Below, in pieces: positions 16,237 through 25,687 of a DNA stretch of 64,000 nt. Numbering within the stretch: position 1 is the first letter of the stretch; every line of letters starts with the position of its first letter. This stretch comes from Prescottella defluvii (lineage in GTDB: Bacteria > Actinomycetota > Actinomycetes > Mycobacteriales > Mycobacteriaceae). The stretch covers positions 1 to 64,000 of the forward strand of contig NZ_JPOC01000040.1 of the NCBI RefSeq assembly GCF_000738775.1, read 5' to 3'. A program made the position numbers and the translations under genes. The notes beneath the pieces were generated by a model, which worked only from the letters and a program-made list of their open reading frames with translations, made no database searches and was not told the DNA's origin.

Positions 16237-19200
16237 CAGTACTGCACCTCCTGGCTGCGGCGACGGATCACCGTCACCTCGTCACGCTGGTTGCCGGTGG
16301 GCCCGAGATAGTTCCACGCGAACGACAGCTGCGCGTACCCGCCGATCAGGTGCGTCGGTTTCACCAGCACCCGGGTGAGCGAATTGTGGATACCGCCGCG
16401 CCGGCCGTCGGTCTCCGACTTCGGCACGTTGATCAGGCGTTCCTGTGCGTGGTGCACGAACACCGTGCCCGGCGGCATCCGGTGCGTGACGACCGCGCGG
16501 GCGACGACGATGCCGTTGCGGTTGACCGCCTCCACCCAGTCGTTGTCGACGACACCGATCGAGGCGGCGTCGTCGACGTTCATCCAGACGTTCGGCCCGC
16601 CGCGGGAGAGGGAGAGCATCAACAGGTTGTCCTGGTACTCGGAGTGGATGGACCACTTGGAGTGCGGCGTGAGGTATCGCACCGACAGGACCTTGCCGTC
16701 CGACTCGCCGAGTCGCAGCTCCCCGAACAGGCGCGTGATGTCGAGTGGTGGCCGGTAGATCGGCATCACCTCACCGAACTCGCGCATCCATACGTGATCG
16801 AGGACGAAATGCATGCGCCCCGTGAGGGTGTGCCAGGGCTTGAGCTCCTCGACGTTGATGCTGAACGGCGCGTACCGTCGGCCGCCGGCCTCGCTGCCGG
16901 ACCATTCCGGGCTGGCCAGGGTCGGGACGGGTTGAGCCTGGGTGTCGGCGAAACGGATCCGGCGTTCCTCGTTGCCGGCAGCCAGATGACTCAACGGTTT
17001 TCCCACGCGCCGGGACAGTTCCTCGAAACCGGCGAGGGCGAGCCGGCCGTTCGTGGTCCCGGACAGTGCGAGGATCGCCTCGGCCATCTTCGCATCGGTG
17101 TCCAACGCCGGCCGCCCGGCGCCCGCACCGGACGACATCACCCCGCACCGCTGCGCCAGTTCGGCCACCTCGGCGTCCGGACGGAAGGTGACGCCCTTGG
17201 TGTTCAGGCCCAACTCCTCCACGAGCGGGCCGAGGGTGGCCATCTTCTCGGCGATAGCGGTGTAGTCCCGTTCGACCACCTTCAGGCCCGGCATCGTCTT
17301 CCCCGGCACCGGTTCCACCTCACCGGCCCGCCAGTCACGCACCTCCCCGAACGGCTGCGCGGTCTCGCCGGGGGTGTCGTGGCCGAGTGCGGTCGCGACC
17401 AGATCGTGCCGGGTACCGAGATGGTCCTTCGCGAGTTCGCTGAAACGGCGGGCGATCTCGGCGAACGCGTCGAAGTCGCTGCGGGCCTCCCACGGCGGGT
17501 CGACGGCCGGGGTGAAGGCGTGCACGAACGGGTGCATGTCGGTGCTGGAGAGGTCGTACTTCTCGTACCATGTCGCGGCGGGCAGCACGATGTCCGACAG
17601 CAGCGTCGAACTGGTCATCCGGAAGTCCAGGGACACCATCAGATCGAGCTTGCCGCGTGGTGCCTCGTCTCGCCAGCGGACGTCCACGGGCCGCCCCTCG
17701 GGCGGCGTCTCGGTGGCACGCAGGCTCGAACCCGCGCCGAGCAGGTGCTCGAGGAAGTACTCGTTGCCCTTCGCCGACGAGCCCAGCAGATTCGCCCGCC
17801 ACAGGGTGAGCACCCGCGGCCAGTTCTCCTCCGCATCCGGATCCTCCACCGCGAAACGCAGTTTGCCGCTGCGAAGTTGGTCGACGACGTAGTCGCCCGG
17901 CTCGGTTCCGCTCGCCGCGGCCTCGTCGGCGAGGTCGAGGGGGTTGCGGTCGAACTGCGGGTACGACGGCATCCATCCCATCCGTGCGGACTGCGCGATG
18001 GTGTCGGCGGTGTGCTGACCGGCGAGACGCCCCTCGGCGAGTGGTGAGGTGAGGGCGTCGGCGCGGTAGCCGTCGTAGCGCCACTGGTCGGCATGCATGT
18101 ACCAGAAAGCGGTGCCGATGGCCTGCCGCGGCGGCCGGGACCAGTCGGTGGCCATCGCCATCGTGGCCCACCCGGTGAACGGCCGCACCTTCTCCTGTCC
18201 CACGTAGTGCGCCCAGCCGCCACCGTTCTTGCCCATGCTGCCGGTGAGCATCAACAGCGCCAGCACCGCGCGGTAGGTGGCGTCGCCGTGGAACCACTGG
18301 CAGATCCCGGCGCCCATGATGATCATCGAACGCCCACCGGATTTCTCTGCCGAGCGGGCGAATTCGCGGGCGATGCGGATCACCGCGCCCGCGGGCACCG
18401 ACGTCAGCGACTCCTGCCACGCCGGGGTGTACGGCTGGTCCGGGTCGTCGAAGCCGGTCGGCCAGGTTCCGGGCAGGCCGTCGCGTCGTACGCCGTACTG
18501 CGCGAGCATCAGGTCCAGCGCGGTCGTCACCAGGTGTCCGCCGACCTCGCGGACCGGCACGCCCCGCCGCATCACCTCGCCCTGCTCGCCGACGTCGAAC
18601 CGGGGCAACAGAATCTCGACATCACGACTGCTGCCGGGGGCGTCGCGCACGCTCAACGCCGGCACGGTGTCGCCCAGGTCGAGGTTCCACTGCCCGACAC
18701 CGGATTCGGTGTGCCGGAATCCCATGCTGCCGCGCGGGACGACGGGTGAGCCGTCGGCGCCGTCCAGCAGGACGGTCTTCCACTCGGCGCCCTCGCCGTC
18801 GTCACCGAGATCCGACGCCCGCAGGAACCGCCCCGGCACATACGCGCCGTCGCGTTCGGTGAGCGTGACCAGGAACGGCAGATCCGTGTACCGCGATGCG
18901 AAGTCGGCGAACAGGGGAACCCGCCGGTCGACGTAGTTCTCCTGCAGGATCACGTGCCCCATCGCCATCGCGAGGGCACCGTCGGTGCCCGGCTGTGCGG
19001 GTAGCCATGCGTCCGCGAACTTGGTGGCGTCGGCGTAGTCGGGGGAGACCACCACCACCTTCTGGCCGCGGTAGCGGGCCTCGGCCATCCAGTGCGCGTC
19101 CGGGGTGCGCGTGACCGGGACGTTGGAGCCCCACATGATCAAGTAGGCGGCGTCCCACCAGTCGCCGGACTCGGGCACGTCGGTCTGGTCGCCGAACACC

Positions 19201-19955
19201 TGCGGCGACGCGACCGGAAGGTCGGCGTACCAGTCGTAGAACGAGGCCATCACCCCGCCGAGCAGTTCGATGAAGCGCGACCCCGCCGAGAACGACACCA
19301 TCGAGAACGCCGGGATCGGCGAGAACCCCGCGACCCGGTCCGGGCCGTACTTCGCGATGGTGTGCACGTGCGCGGCGGCGATCATCTCCACCGCGTCCTC
19401 CCACGACGCCCGCACCAGGCCGCCCTTGCCGCGGGCCCGCTGATACCGCGCGCGGCGGTCGGGATCGCCGACGACGTCGGCCCACGCCAGCACCGGGTCG
19501 CCCAGCCGCTCGCGGGCCTCCTGGAACATCTCGAGCAGCAGGCCGCGCACGTACGGATAGCGAACCCGGGTGGGGGAGTACGTGTACCAGGAGAATGCGG
19601 CGCCGCGCGGACAGCCACGGGGTTCGTACTCGGGGCGGTCCGGCCCCACCGACGGGTAGTCGGTCGCCTGCGTCTCCCACGTGATGACGCCGTCCTTGAC
19701 GTACACCTTCCACGAGCAGGACCCCGTGCAGTTCACGCCGTGCGTCGACCGGACCACCTTGTCGTGGCTCCAGCGGTCGCGGTAGAACACGTCGCCCTCG
19801 CGTCCACCCGTCCGGTACACCGCCCGCAGGTCCGCGGACACGGTGGAACGAGTGAAGAACCGCCCCGTCTCGAGCAGCGCCGCGCCGAGTGGGCTCTCGA
19901 TCGGCACGGGCGGTGTCGGGGCGGAGCGATCGGGTTCGTCGGTTGCACGCGACAT
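16236..19955 (-). CDS. narG: Respiratory nitrate reductase alpha subunit (molybdopterin)
   Basis: This 1239-residue catalytic subunit reduces nitrate to nitrite with a bis-MGD molybdenum cofactor on the cytoplasmic side. The N-terminal His/Cys group for the [4Fe-4S] cluster is present (STHGVNCTGSCSWKVYV followed by GCPRGAAFSWY). The C-terminal molybdopterin-dinucleotide-binding domain ends in GYAQLSFAWNYLGPTGNQRDEVTV, typical of NarG. The ATG at 19955 has GAGGGAGG as ribosome binding site. The promoter lies in the 111-base gap shared with the divergent anion channel gene. Confidence 0.96.
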   Translation of the reverse strand: MSRATDEPDRSAPTPPVPIESPLGAALLETGRFFTRSTVSADLRAVYRTGGREGDVFYRDRWSHDKVVRSTHGVNCTGSCSWKVYVKDGVITWETQATDYPSVGPDRPEYEPRGCPRGAAFSWYTYSPTRVRYPYVRGLLLEMFQEARERLGDPVLAWADVVGDPDRRARYQRARGKGGLVRASWEDAVEMIAAAHVHTIAKYGPDRVAGFSPIPAFSMVSFSAGSRFIELLGGVMASFYDWYADLPVASPQVFGDQTDVPESGDWWDAAYLIMWGSNVPVTRTPDAHWMAEARYRGQKVVVVSPDYADATKFADAWLPAQPGTDGALAMAMGHVILQENYVDRRVPLFADFASRYTDLPFLVTLTERDGAYVPGRFLRASDLGDDGEGAEWKTVLLDGADGSPVVPRGSMGFRHTESGVGQWNLDLGDTVPALSVRDAPGSSRDVEILLPRFDVGEQGEVMRRGVPVREVGGHLVTTALDLMLAQYGVRRDGLPGTWPTGFDDPDQPYTPAWQESLTSVPAGAVIRIAREFARSAEKSGGRSMIIMGAGICQWFHGDATYRAVLALLMLTGSMGKNGGGWAHYVGQEKVRPFTGWATMAMATDWSRPPRQAIGTAFWYMHADQWRYDGYRADALTSPLAEGRLAGQHTADTIAQSARMGWMPSYPQFDRNPLDLADEAAASGTEPGDYVVDQLRSGKLRFAVEDPDAEENWPRVLTLWRANLLGSSAKGNEYFLEHLLGAGSSLRATETPPEGRPVDVRWRDEAPRGKLDLMVSLDFRMTSSTLLSDIVLPAATWYEKYDLSSTDMHPFVHAFTPAVDPPWEARSDFDAFAEIARRFSELAKDHLGTRHDLVATALGHDTPGETAQPFGEVRDWRAGEVEPVPGKTMPGLKVVERDYTAIAEKMATLGPLVEELGLNTKGVTFRPDAEVAELAQRCGVMSSGAGAGRPALDTDAKMAEAILALSGTTNGRLALAGFEELSRRVGKPLSHLAAGNEERRIRFADTQAQPVPTLASPEWSGSEAGGRRYAPFSINVEELKPWHTLTGRMHFVLDHVWMREFGEVMPIYRPPLDITRLFGELRLGESDGKVLSVRYLTPHSKWSIHSEYQDNLLMLSLSRGGPNVWMNVDDAASIGVVDNDWVEAVNRNGIVVARAVVTHRMPPGTVFVHHAQERLINVPKSETDGRRGGIHNSLTRVLVKPTHLIGGYAQLSFAWNYLGPTGNQRDEVTVIRRRSQEVQY

Positions 19956-20066
19956 GGGCTGCCTCCCTCAATCGAGGATGGACCAAACCGTCGACCCGCG
20001 CAGCGAAACTCGACCGGAACTGTCGAATCGGGACCTGTCGCAACACGACACGCGCATCATGGGGAG

Positions 20067-21044
20067 GTGTCCGACGGACCTGGTGTGAAGGCAGGCCCCG
20101 GCCGCGCGCTGACCGCCATCCCGGCCGGGGCAGGCGCCGCGGCGATGTCGACGGGCATCGTGTCGGTGGCCCTGCACCTGGTCGGTCTCGAATGGTTCTC
20201 CCGCTGTTGGCTGGTGGTCGGGGCACTGATCTGGGCGCTGCTGGTGGTCGTCTTCGTCCGTCGACTGTTCGACGATCGCGCCCGCTGGGCGAACGAGGCG
20301 GACACCCCGCCCGCGCTCACCGGTGTCGCCGCGACGTGCGTGCTGGGTGCGCGGTGCGTGCTGCTCGGCTGGAACCACGTGGGCTGGGTGGCGCTGGGCA
20401 TCGCGCTCGTCGCGTGGGTGGTGCTGATCCCGGCGGTGGTACGGCACTGGGCGTCGCCCACCGTCGGCGTCCACTTCCTGCTCTGCGTCTCGACGCAGGG
20501 ACTCGCGGTGCTCGGTGCGTCGCTGGCGGTGACGGCGTCGGCCCACTGGCTCACCGGCCCCGCGTTCGTCGCGTTCCTGCTGGGTCTGTTCTTCTACCTG
20601 ATGGTGCTGATCCGCTTCTCGTACGACCAGTTCCGGGTGGGTGCCGGTGACCAGTGGGTGTTTGCGGGCGGCCTCGCGATCAGCGCACTCGCCGCCGGGA
20701 AACTCGCGCCCGCCGCGGTCTCGTCGGGCTGGCCCGTCGGCGCGCACACCTCGATCCAGATCGCCGGCGCGGTGATCGTATGCATCGTGCTGGTCGACTA
20801 CGTGGTACTGGTGATCTCCGAGATACGTTGGCCCCGTCTGCAGTACGACGTGCGCCGCTGGTCCACCGCATTTCCCATGGGCATGACGGCGGCGGCATCG
20901 CTCACGGTCGCGGTGTCGTCCGACGTCGACTGGCTGCGGCCGATCGGCCAAGTGCTCGTGTGGCCGGCCGTCGTGGTGTGCCTGATCCTGCTGGTCGGGT
21001 CGGGGCGGCACCTGGCAGCCGAGGCGCGGCCGGTGTCGGCCTGA
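20067..21044 (+). CDS. TDT/TehA-SLAC1 family anion channel or transporter
   Basis: This 325-residue polytopic protein has about ten hydrophobic segments and the typical opening IPAGAGAAAMSTGIVSVAL and closing RRWSTAFPMGMTAAASLTVA of the tellurite-resistance/dicarboxylate transporter family, which includes bacterial TehA and the plant guard-cell channel SLAC1. Known members pass nitrate, chloride, sulfite or dicarboxylates. It is divergent from narGHJI with 111 bases between, and no narK is seen in the window. The GTG at 20067 is used; a GTG at 20085 is an alternative. The substrate is not determined by the sequence. Confidence 0.85.
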   Translation: MSDGPGVKAGPGRALTAIPAGAGAAAMSTGIVSVALHLVGLEWFSRCWLVVGALIWALLVVVFVRRLFDDRARWANEADTPPALTGVAATCVLGARCVLLGWNHVGWVALGIALVAWVVLIPAVVRHWASPTVGVHFLLCVSTQGLAVLGASLAVTASAHWLTGPAFVAFLLGLFFYLMVLIRFSYDQFRVGAGDQWVFAGGLAISALAAGKLAPAAVSSGWPVGAHTSIQIAGAVIVCIVLVDYVVLVISEIRWPRLQYDVRRWSTAFPMGMTAAASLTVAVSSDVDWLRPIGQVLVWPAVVVCLILLVGSGRHLAAEARPVSA

Positions 21045-21107
21045 GCGCCCACTCGTCGTCGCCATCCGCGGAAACCCGCAGCCCGGATCGAGGAATGGGC
21101 GCTCAGG
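21040..21107. repeat. Inverted repeat over the TDT gene stop codon
   Basis: CCTGAGCGCCCA (21040-21051) and TGGGCGCTCAGG (21096-21107) are exact complements around a 44-base spacer. The left arm contains the TGA of the TDT gene. It may help to end that transcript together with the stronger hairpin further right. Confidence 0.5.
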
Positions 21108-21120
21108 CCGGACCGGGAAA

Positions 21121-21161
21121 CGCCGGAGGGGCCGCACCCGATGGATGCGGCCCCTCCGGCG
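21121..21161. terminator. Bidirectional terminator between TDT gene and leuA
   Basis: Sixteen-base arms CGCCGGAGGGGCCGCA and TGCGGCCCCTCCGGCG are perfectly complementary around a 9-base loop. The element sits ten bases beyond the leuA stop codon (minus strand) and 77 bases after the TDT stop (plus strand), so it can serve both converging units. Confidence 0.8.
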
Positions 21162-21170
21162 GAGCTGAAC

Positions 21171-23144
<1,974 letters not shown>

Positions 23145-23209
23145 CTAGCAGGTGCGGAGTGGGGAGCAAATTCACACCGAGGGTGGGGTCGGCGTGGTCG
23201 ACTGTGCGC

Positions 23210-23674
23210 ATGACAGCACAGCTCGACGCGGCCCGTTCCTACGTTGCCGCCCTGCTCAGCCACGACGGGGATTCGGTGCCGTACGCGCCGAACGCGGTGC
23301 GCCACGAGGTCGGTCTCAAGACCGGCTTCTCGGGAAACCACCTGCGCCGCAGCCTTTCGCGGGGCCCACAGTTCCGGGTGATCCGCGCCATCCGCGACGA
23401 GCGGTACCGCGTGGAGGGCGACGAGGTGGTAGCCGAATATCTGATCGACGCCGGGCTGTTCGGTCGCACCCTCGTCACCGCGAGCGTGTACGAGACGTTC
23501 CTCATCCCCGCCGACGACCCGCGCATCCACCGGATCGACGCGAAGATCCGACTGGTCGGGCGGCGAACATCATCCGGAGGGAGTGAGGACGCCACGGGTT
23601 CGCCGCTGCAGACTTCGCAGCATGGGCCGAGTGGTCGAGGCGGTACGGGGATGGATCCGGACCAGGCTCCCTGA
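23210..23674 (+). CDS. Conserved hypothetical protein (NTF2/SnoaL-like, DUF8021-like)
   Basis: This 154-residue soluble protein has a helix-rich N-terminus (LDAARSYVAALLSHDGDSVPYAPNAVRHEVG) followed by beta-strand-rich sequence (RYRVEGDEVVAEYLIDAG), the pattern of SnoaL/NTF2-fold proteins. I do not recognise a precise function. The last 18 codons overlap the start of the sulP gene and look like read-through sequence rather than conserved protein. It is divergent from leuA and may share its promoter region. Confidence 0.7.
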   Translation: MTAQLDAARSYVAALLSHDGDSVPYAPNAVRHEVGLKTGFSGNHLRRSLSRGPQFRVIRAIRDERYRVEGDEVVAEYLIDAGLFGRTLVTASVYETFLIPADDPRIHRIDAKIRLVGRRTSSGGSEDATGSPLQTSQHGPSGRGGTGMDPDQAP

Positions 23675-25325
23675 GAGGCGGTCGTTCAAGGCTGACTTCG
23701 TCGCGGGGATCCCCGGCGCCATCAGCAGCGTGCCGGACGGTATGGCGTCCGGCGTGCTGGCCGGGGTCAACCCGGTCCACGGGCTCTACGCGAGCTTCGC
23801 GGGCCCGCTGTTCGGTGGGATGCAGACCAGCACCAAGCTGATGGTGATCACCACCACCAGTGCTGCCGCGCTGGCCGCGGGGTCGGCGGTGGCGGACGTC
23901 CCGGAGGCGGACCGCTCCAGTGCACTGATCCTGCTGACGTTGATGGCCGGGCTGCTGATGGTCGCGGCGGCGCTGTTGCGCCTGGGTCGCTACACCCGCT
24001 TCGTCTCGCACTCGGTCATGACCGGTTTCCTCACCGGCATCGCGGTCAACATCGTGCTCGGGCAGGTCCCGGATCTGACCGGCGCCGACGCGACCGGGTC
24101 GATCGCGCTCACGAAGTTCGTCGATGTGGTCTCGAACCCGTCGAGCATCGGGTGGCAGTCGGCGGTGACCGGGGCGACGGCGCTGCTGCTGGCGGTGGTG
24201 CTGGCGCGCACGCGACTCGCGCTCTTCGGTTCGCTGGTCGCGTTGGTCGTGCCGAGTGCGGTGGTGATCGGCCTGGGCTGGGACAGCGTGGCCCGCGTGT
24301 CCGACGTCGGGACCATTCCGACGGGGCTGCCGCTGCCCGGCCTGCCGGACCTCGGTGCGTTCAGCCCCGAACTGGTGACCGGCGCCGTCGCTGTCGCGGT
24401 GATCGTGCTGGTGCAGGGTGCCGGGGTGGCGGAGGCGGCGCCCAACCGGGACGGCAGCCGTTCGGCGCCGAACACCGACTTCTCGGCGCAGGGCATCGGC
24501 AACATCGGATCCGCGCTGTTCGGTGGGATGCCCGTCGGAGGCTCGGTGGGTCAGACGGCGCTGAACGACGCCGCGGGGGCGCGCACCCGGTGGGGTGCGG
24601 TGTGGTCGGGCATCTGGATGCTGATCATTCTCGTGGTGTTCTCCGGGTTGGTCGGCAAGGTGCCGATGCCGACGCTCTCGGCGGTGCTGGTCTTCGCGGC
24701 GCTCGGGTCGATTCGGCCGGGGCGGATCCGGACGATCCTGCAGAGCGGGCCGAGTTCGCAGATCGCGCTGGTGACCACCTTCGTTGCGACACTGCTGCTT
24801 CCGGTGACGGCGGCGGTCGGCATCGGTGTCGCGCTGTCGCTGCTGCTCCAGCTCAACCAGGAAGCGATCGACCTGTCGGTGGTCGAACTGGTGCCCGGGG
24901 AGGACGGCGCTCTGCGGGAGCAGGCGGCGCCACGGACTCTCGCGGACGGCCGGATCGTCGTGCTCGACGTCTACGGGAGCCTGTTCTATGCGGGCGCACG
25001 GACGCTGCAGGCGAGGCTTCCCGATCCGAACGGTGCCTCGGGCCCCGAAGTGATTCTGCGCCTGCGGGGCCGCACCACCTTCGGTGCCACGTTCTTCGCC
25101 GTCGTCCGTGACTATGCGAAGCGGCTCGATGCGGTCGGTGGACGCCTGTATCTGAGCGGTGTGGACGAGTCGGCCTGGCGGTACTGGGACGACGAGCGCC
25201 TCGCGGGTCAGGGCGTCTCGCTCGAGGTCTTCCCGGCGACCGACACGCTGGGCGAATCGACTCGCAGGGCCTTCGCCGCGGCCGAGCGTCGTCTGGTGAA
25301 GGTGTCCGCCCGGGCGGACAGCTGA
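23622..25325 (+). CDS. SulP family inorganic anion transporter with STAS domain
   Basis: This 567-residue SulP (SLC26-type) carrier has about 10-12 membrane segments, with the family opening DFVAGIPGAISSVPDGMASGVLAGVNPVHGLYASF and a later motif VGGSVGQTALNDAAGARTRWG. A C-terminal cytoplasmic STAS domain covers about residues 425-560. Substrates of the family include sulfate and bicarbonate. The ATG at 23622 lies inside the upstream gene; a GTG at 23583 right behind GGAGG would add 13 basic residues. It converges on a small minus-strand gene. Confidence 0.88.
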   Translation: MGRVVEAVRGWIRTRLPERRSFKADFVAGIPGAISSVPDGMASGVLAGVNPVHGLYASFAGPLFGGMQTSTKLMVITTTSAAALAAGSAVADVPEADRSSALILLTLMAGLLMVAAALLRLGRYTRFVSHSVMTGFLTGIAVNIVLGQVPDLTGADATGSIALTKFVDVVSNPSSIGWQSAVTGATALLLAVVLARTRLALFGSLVALVVPSAVVIGLGWDSVARVSDVGTIPTGLPLPGLPDLGAFSPELVTGAVAVAVIVLVQGAGVAEAAPNRDGSRSAPNTDFSAQGIGNIGSALFGGMPVGGSVGQTALNDAAGARTRWGAVWSGIWMLIILVVFSGLVGKVPMPTLSAVLVFAALGSIRPGRIRTILQSGPSSQIALVTTFVATLLLPVTAAVGIGVALSLLLQLNQEAIDLSVVELVPGEDGALREQAAPRTLADGRIVVLDVYGSLFYAGARTLQARLPDPNGASGPEVILRLRGRTTFGATFFAVVRDYAKRLDAVGGRLYLSGVDESAWRYWDDERLAGQGVSLEVFPATDTLGESTRRAFAAAERRLVKVSARADS

Positions 25326-25339
25326 GCCGGCGACCGCTG

Positions 25340-25573
25340 TCAGTCGGGTAGCCGCCGCATTTCGATCAGCGTCAGCCCCAGCGCGTCGAAACGCGCGAGC
25401 ATGCCCCGGAGCTCGGTCGGGTTGCGGACCGGTCCGTAGAGCGTGGTGTGGGCGCCGGCGGTCTCGGACACCCGGAGTTCGGGGAACGCTGCCAACACCC
25501 GTTCGGACAGTTCGCCCCCGACCAGGAACGCATAGCGCACGGACGCTGGCCAAGCCGCGTCGGAAGTGGCCAT
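25340..25573 (-). CDS. Small conserved hypothetical protein
   Basis: This 77-residue protein (core LSERVLAAFPELRVSETAGAHTTLYG) ends in LARFDALGLTLIEMRRLPD. It looks like a small family common in actinobacteria beside regulators or enzymes. The order of predicted strands and helices suggests an ACT/ferredoxin-like fold, but no function is known to me. It ends 15 bases from the converging sulP stop and lies downstream of the LuxR regulator. Confidence 0.7.
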   Translation of the reverse strand: MATSDAAWPASVRYAFLVGGELSERVLAAFPELRVSETAGAHTTLYGPVRNPTELRGMLARFDALGLTLIEMRRLPD

Positions 25574-25687
25574 TGCGCCTCCTCGGCGTCTAGTCGGGTG
25601 TCACGCACCGGGTCACACTCTGCGGTTCCGTCGAGCATTCCGCGCCACCGACGTGGCCGCCTCACCCGTCGATGGTGAATCCGAGAA

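Noticed and set aside
19956-20066. GlnR-like spacing (GAAAC, six bases, GGAAC) near 20006 in the nar promoter region
   Set aside because: Only one imperfect pair is present and the half-sites do not match the expected alternation, so it is not enough to call a nitrogen-regulator site.
23502-25553. Minus-strand open frame of 683 codons opposite the first sulP gene
   Set aside because: The translated product is Arg/His/Asp/Gln-rich mirror sequence; the plus strand shows a complete SulP protein with STAS domain.
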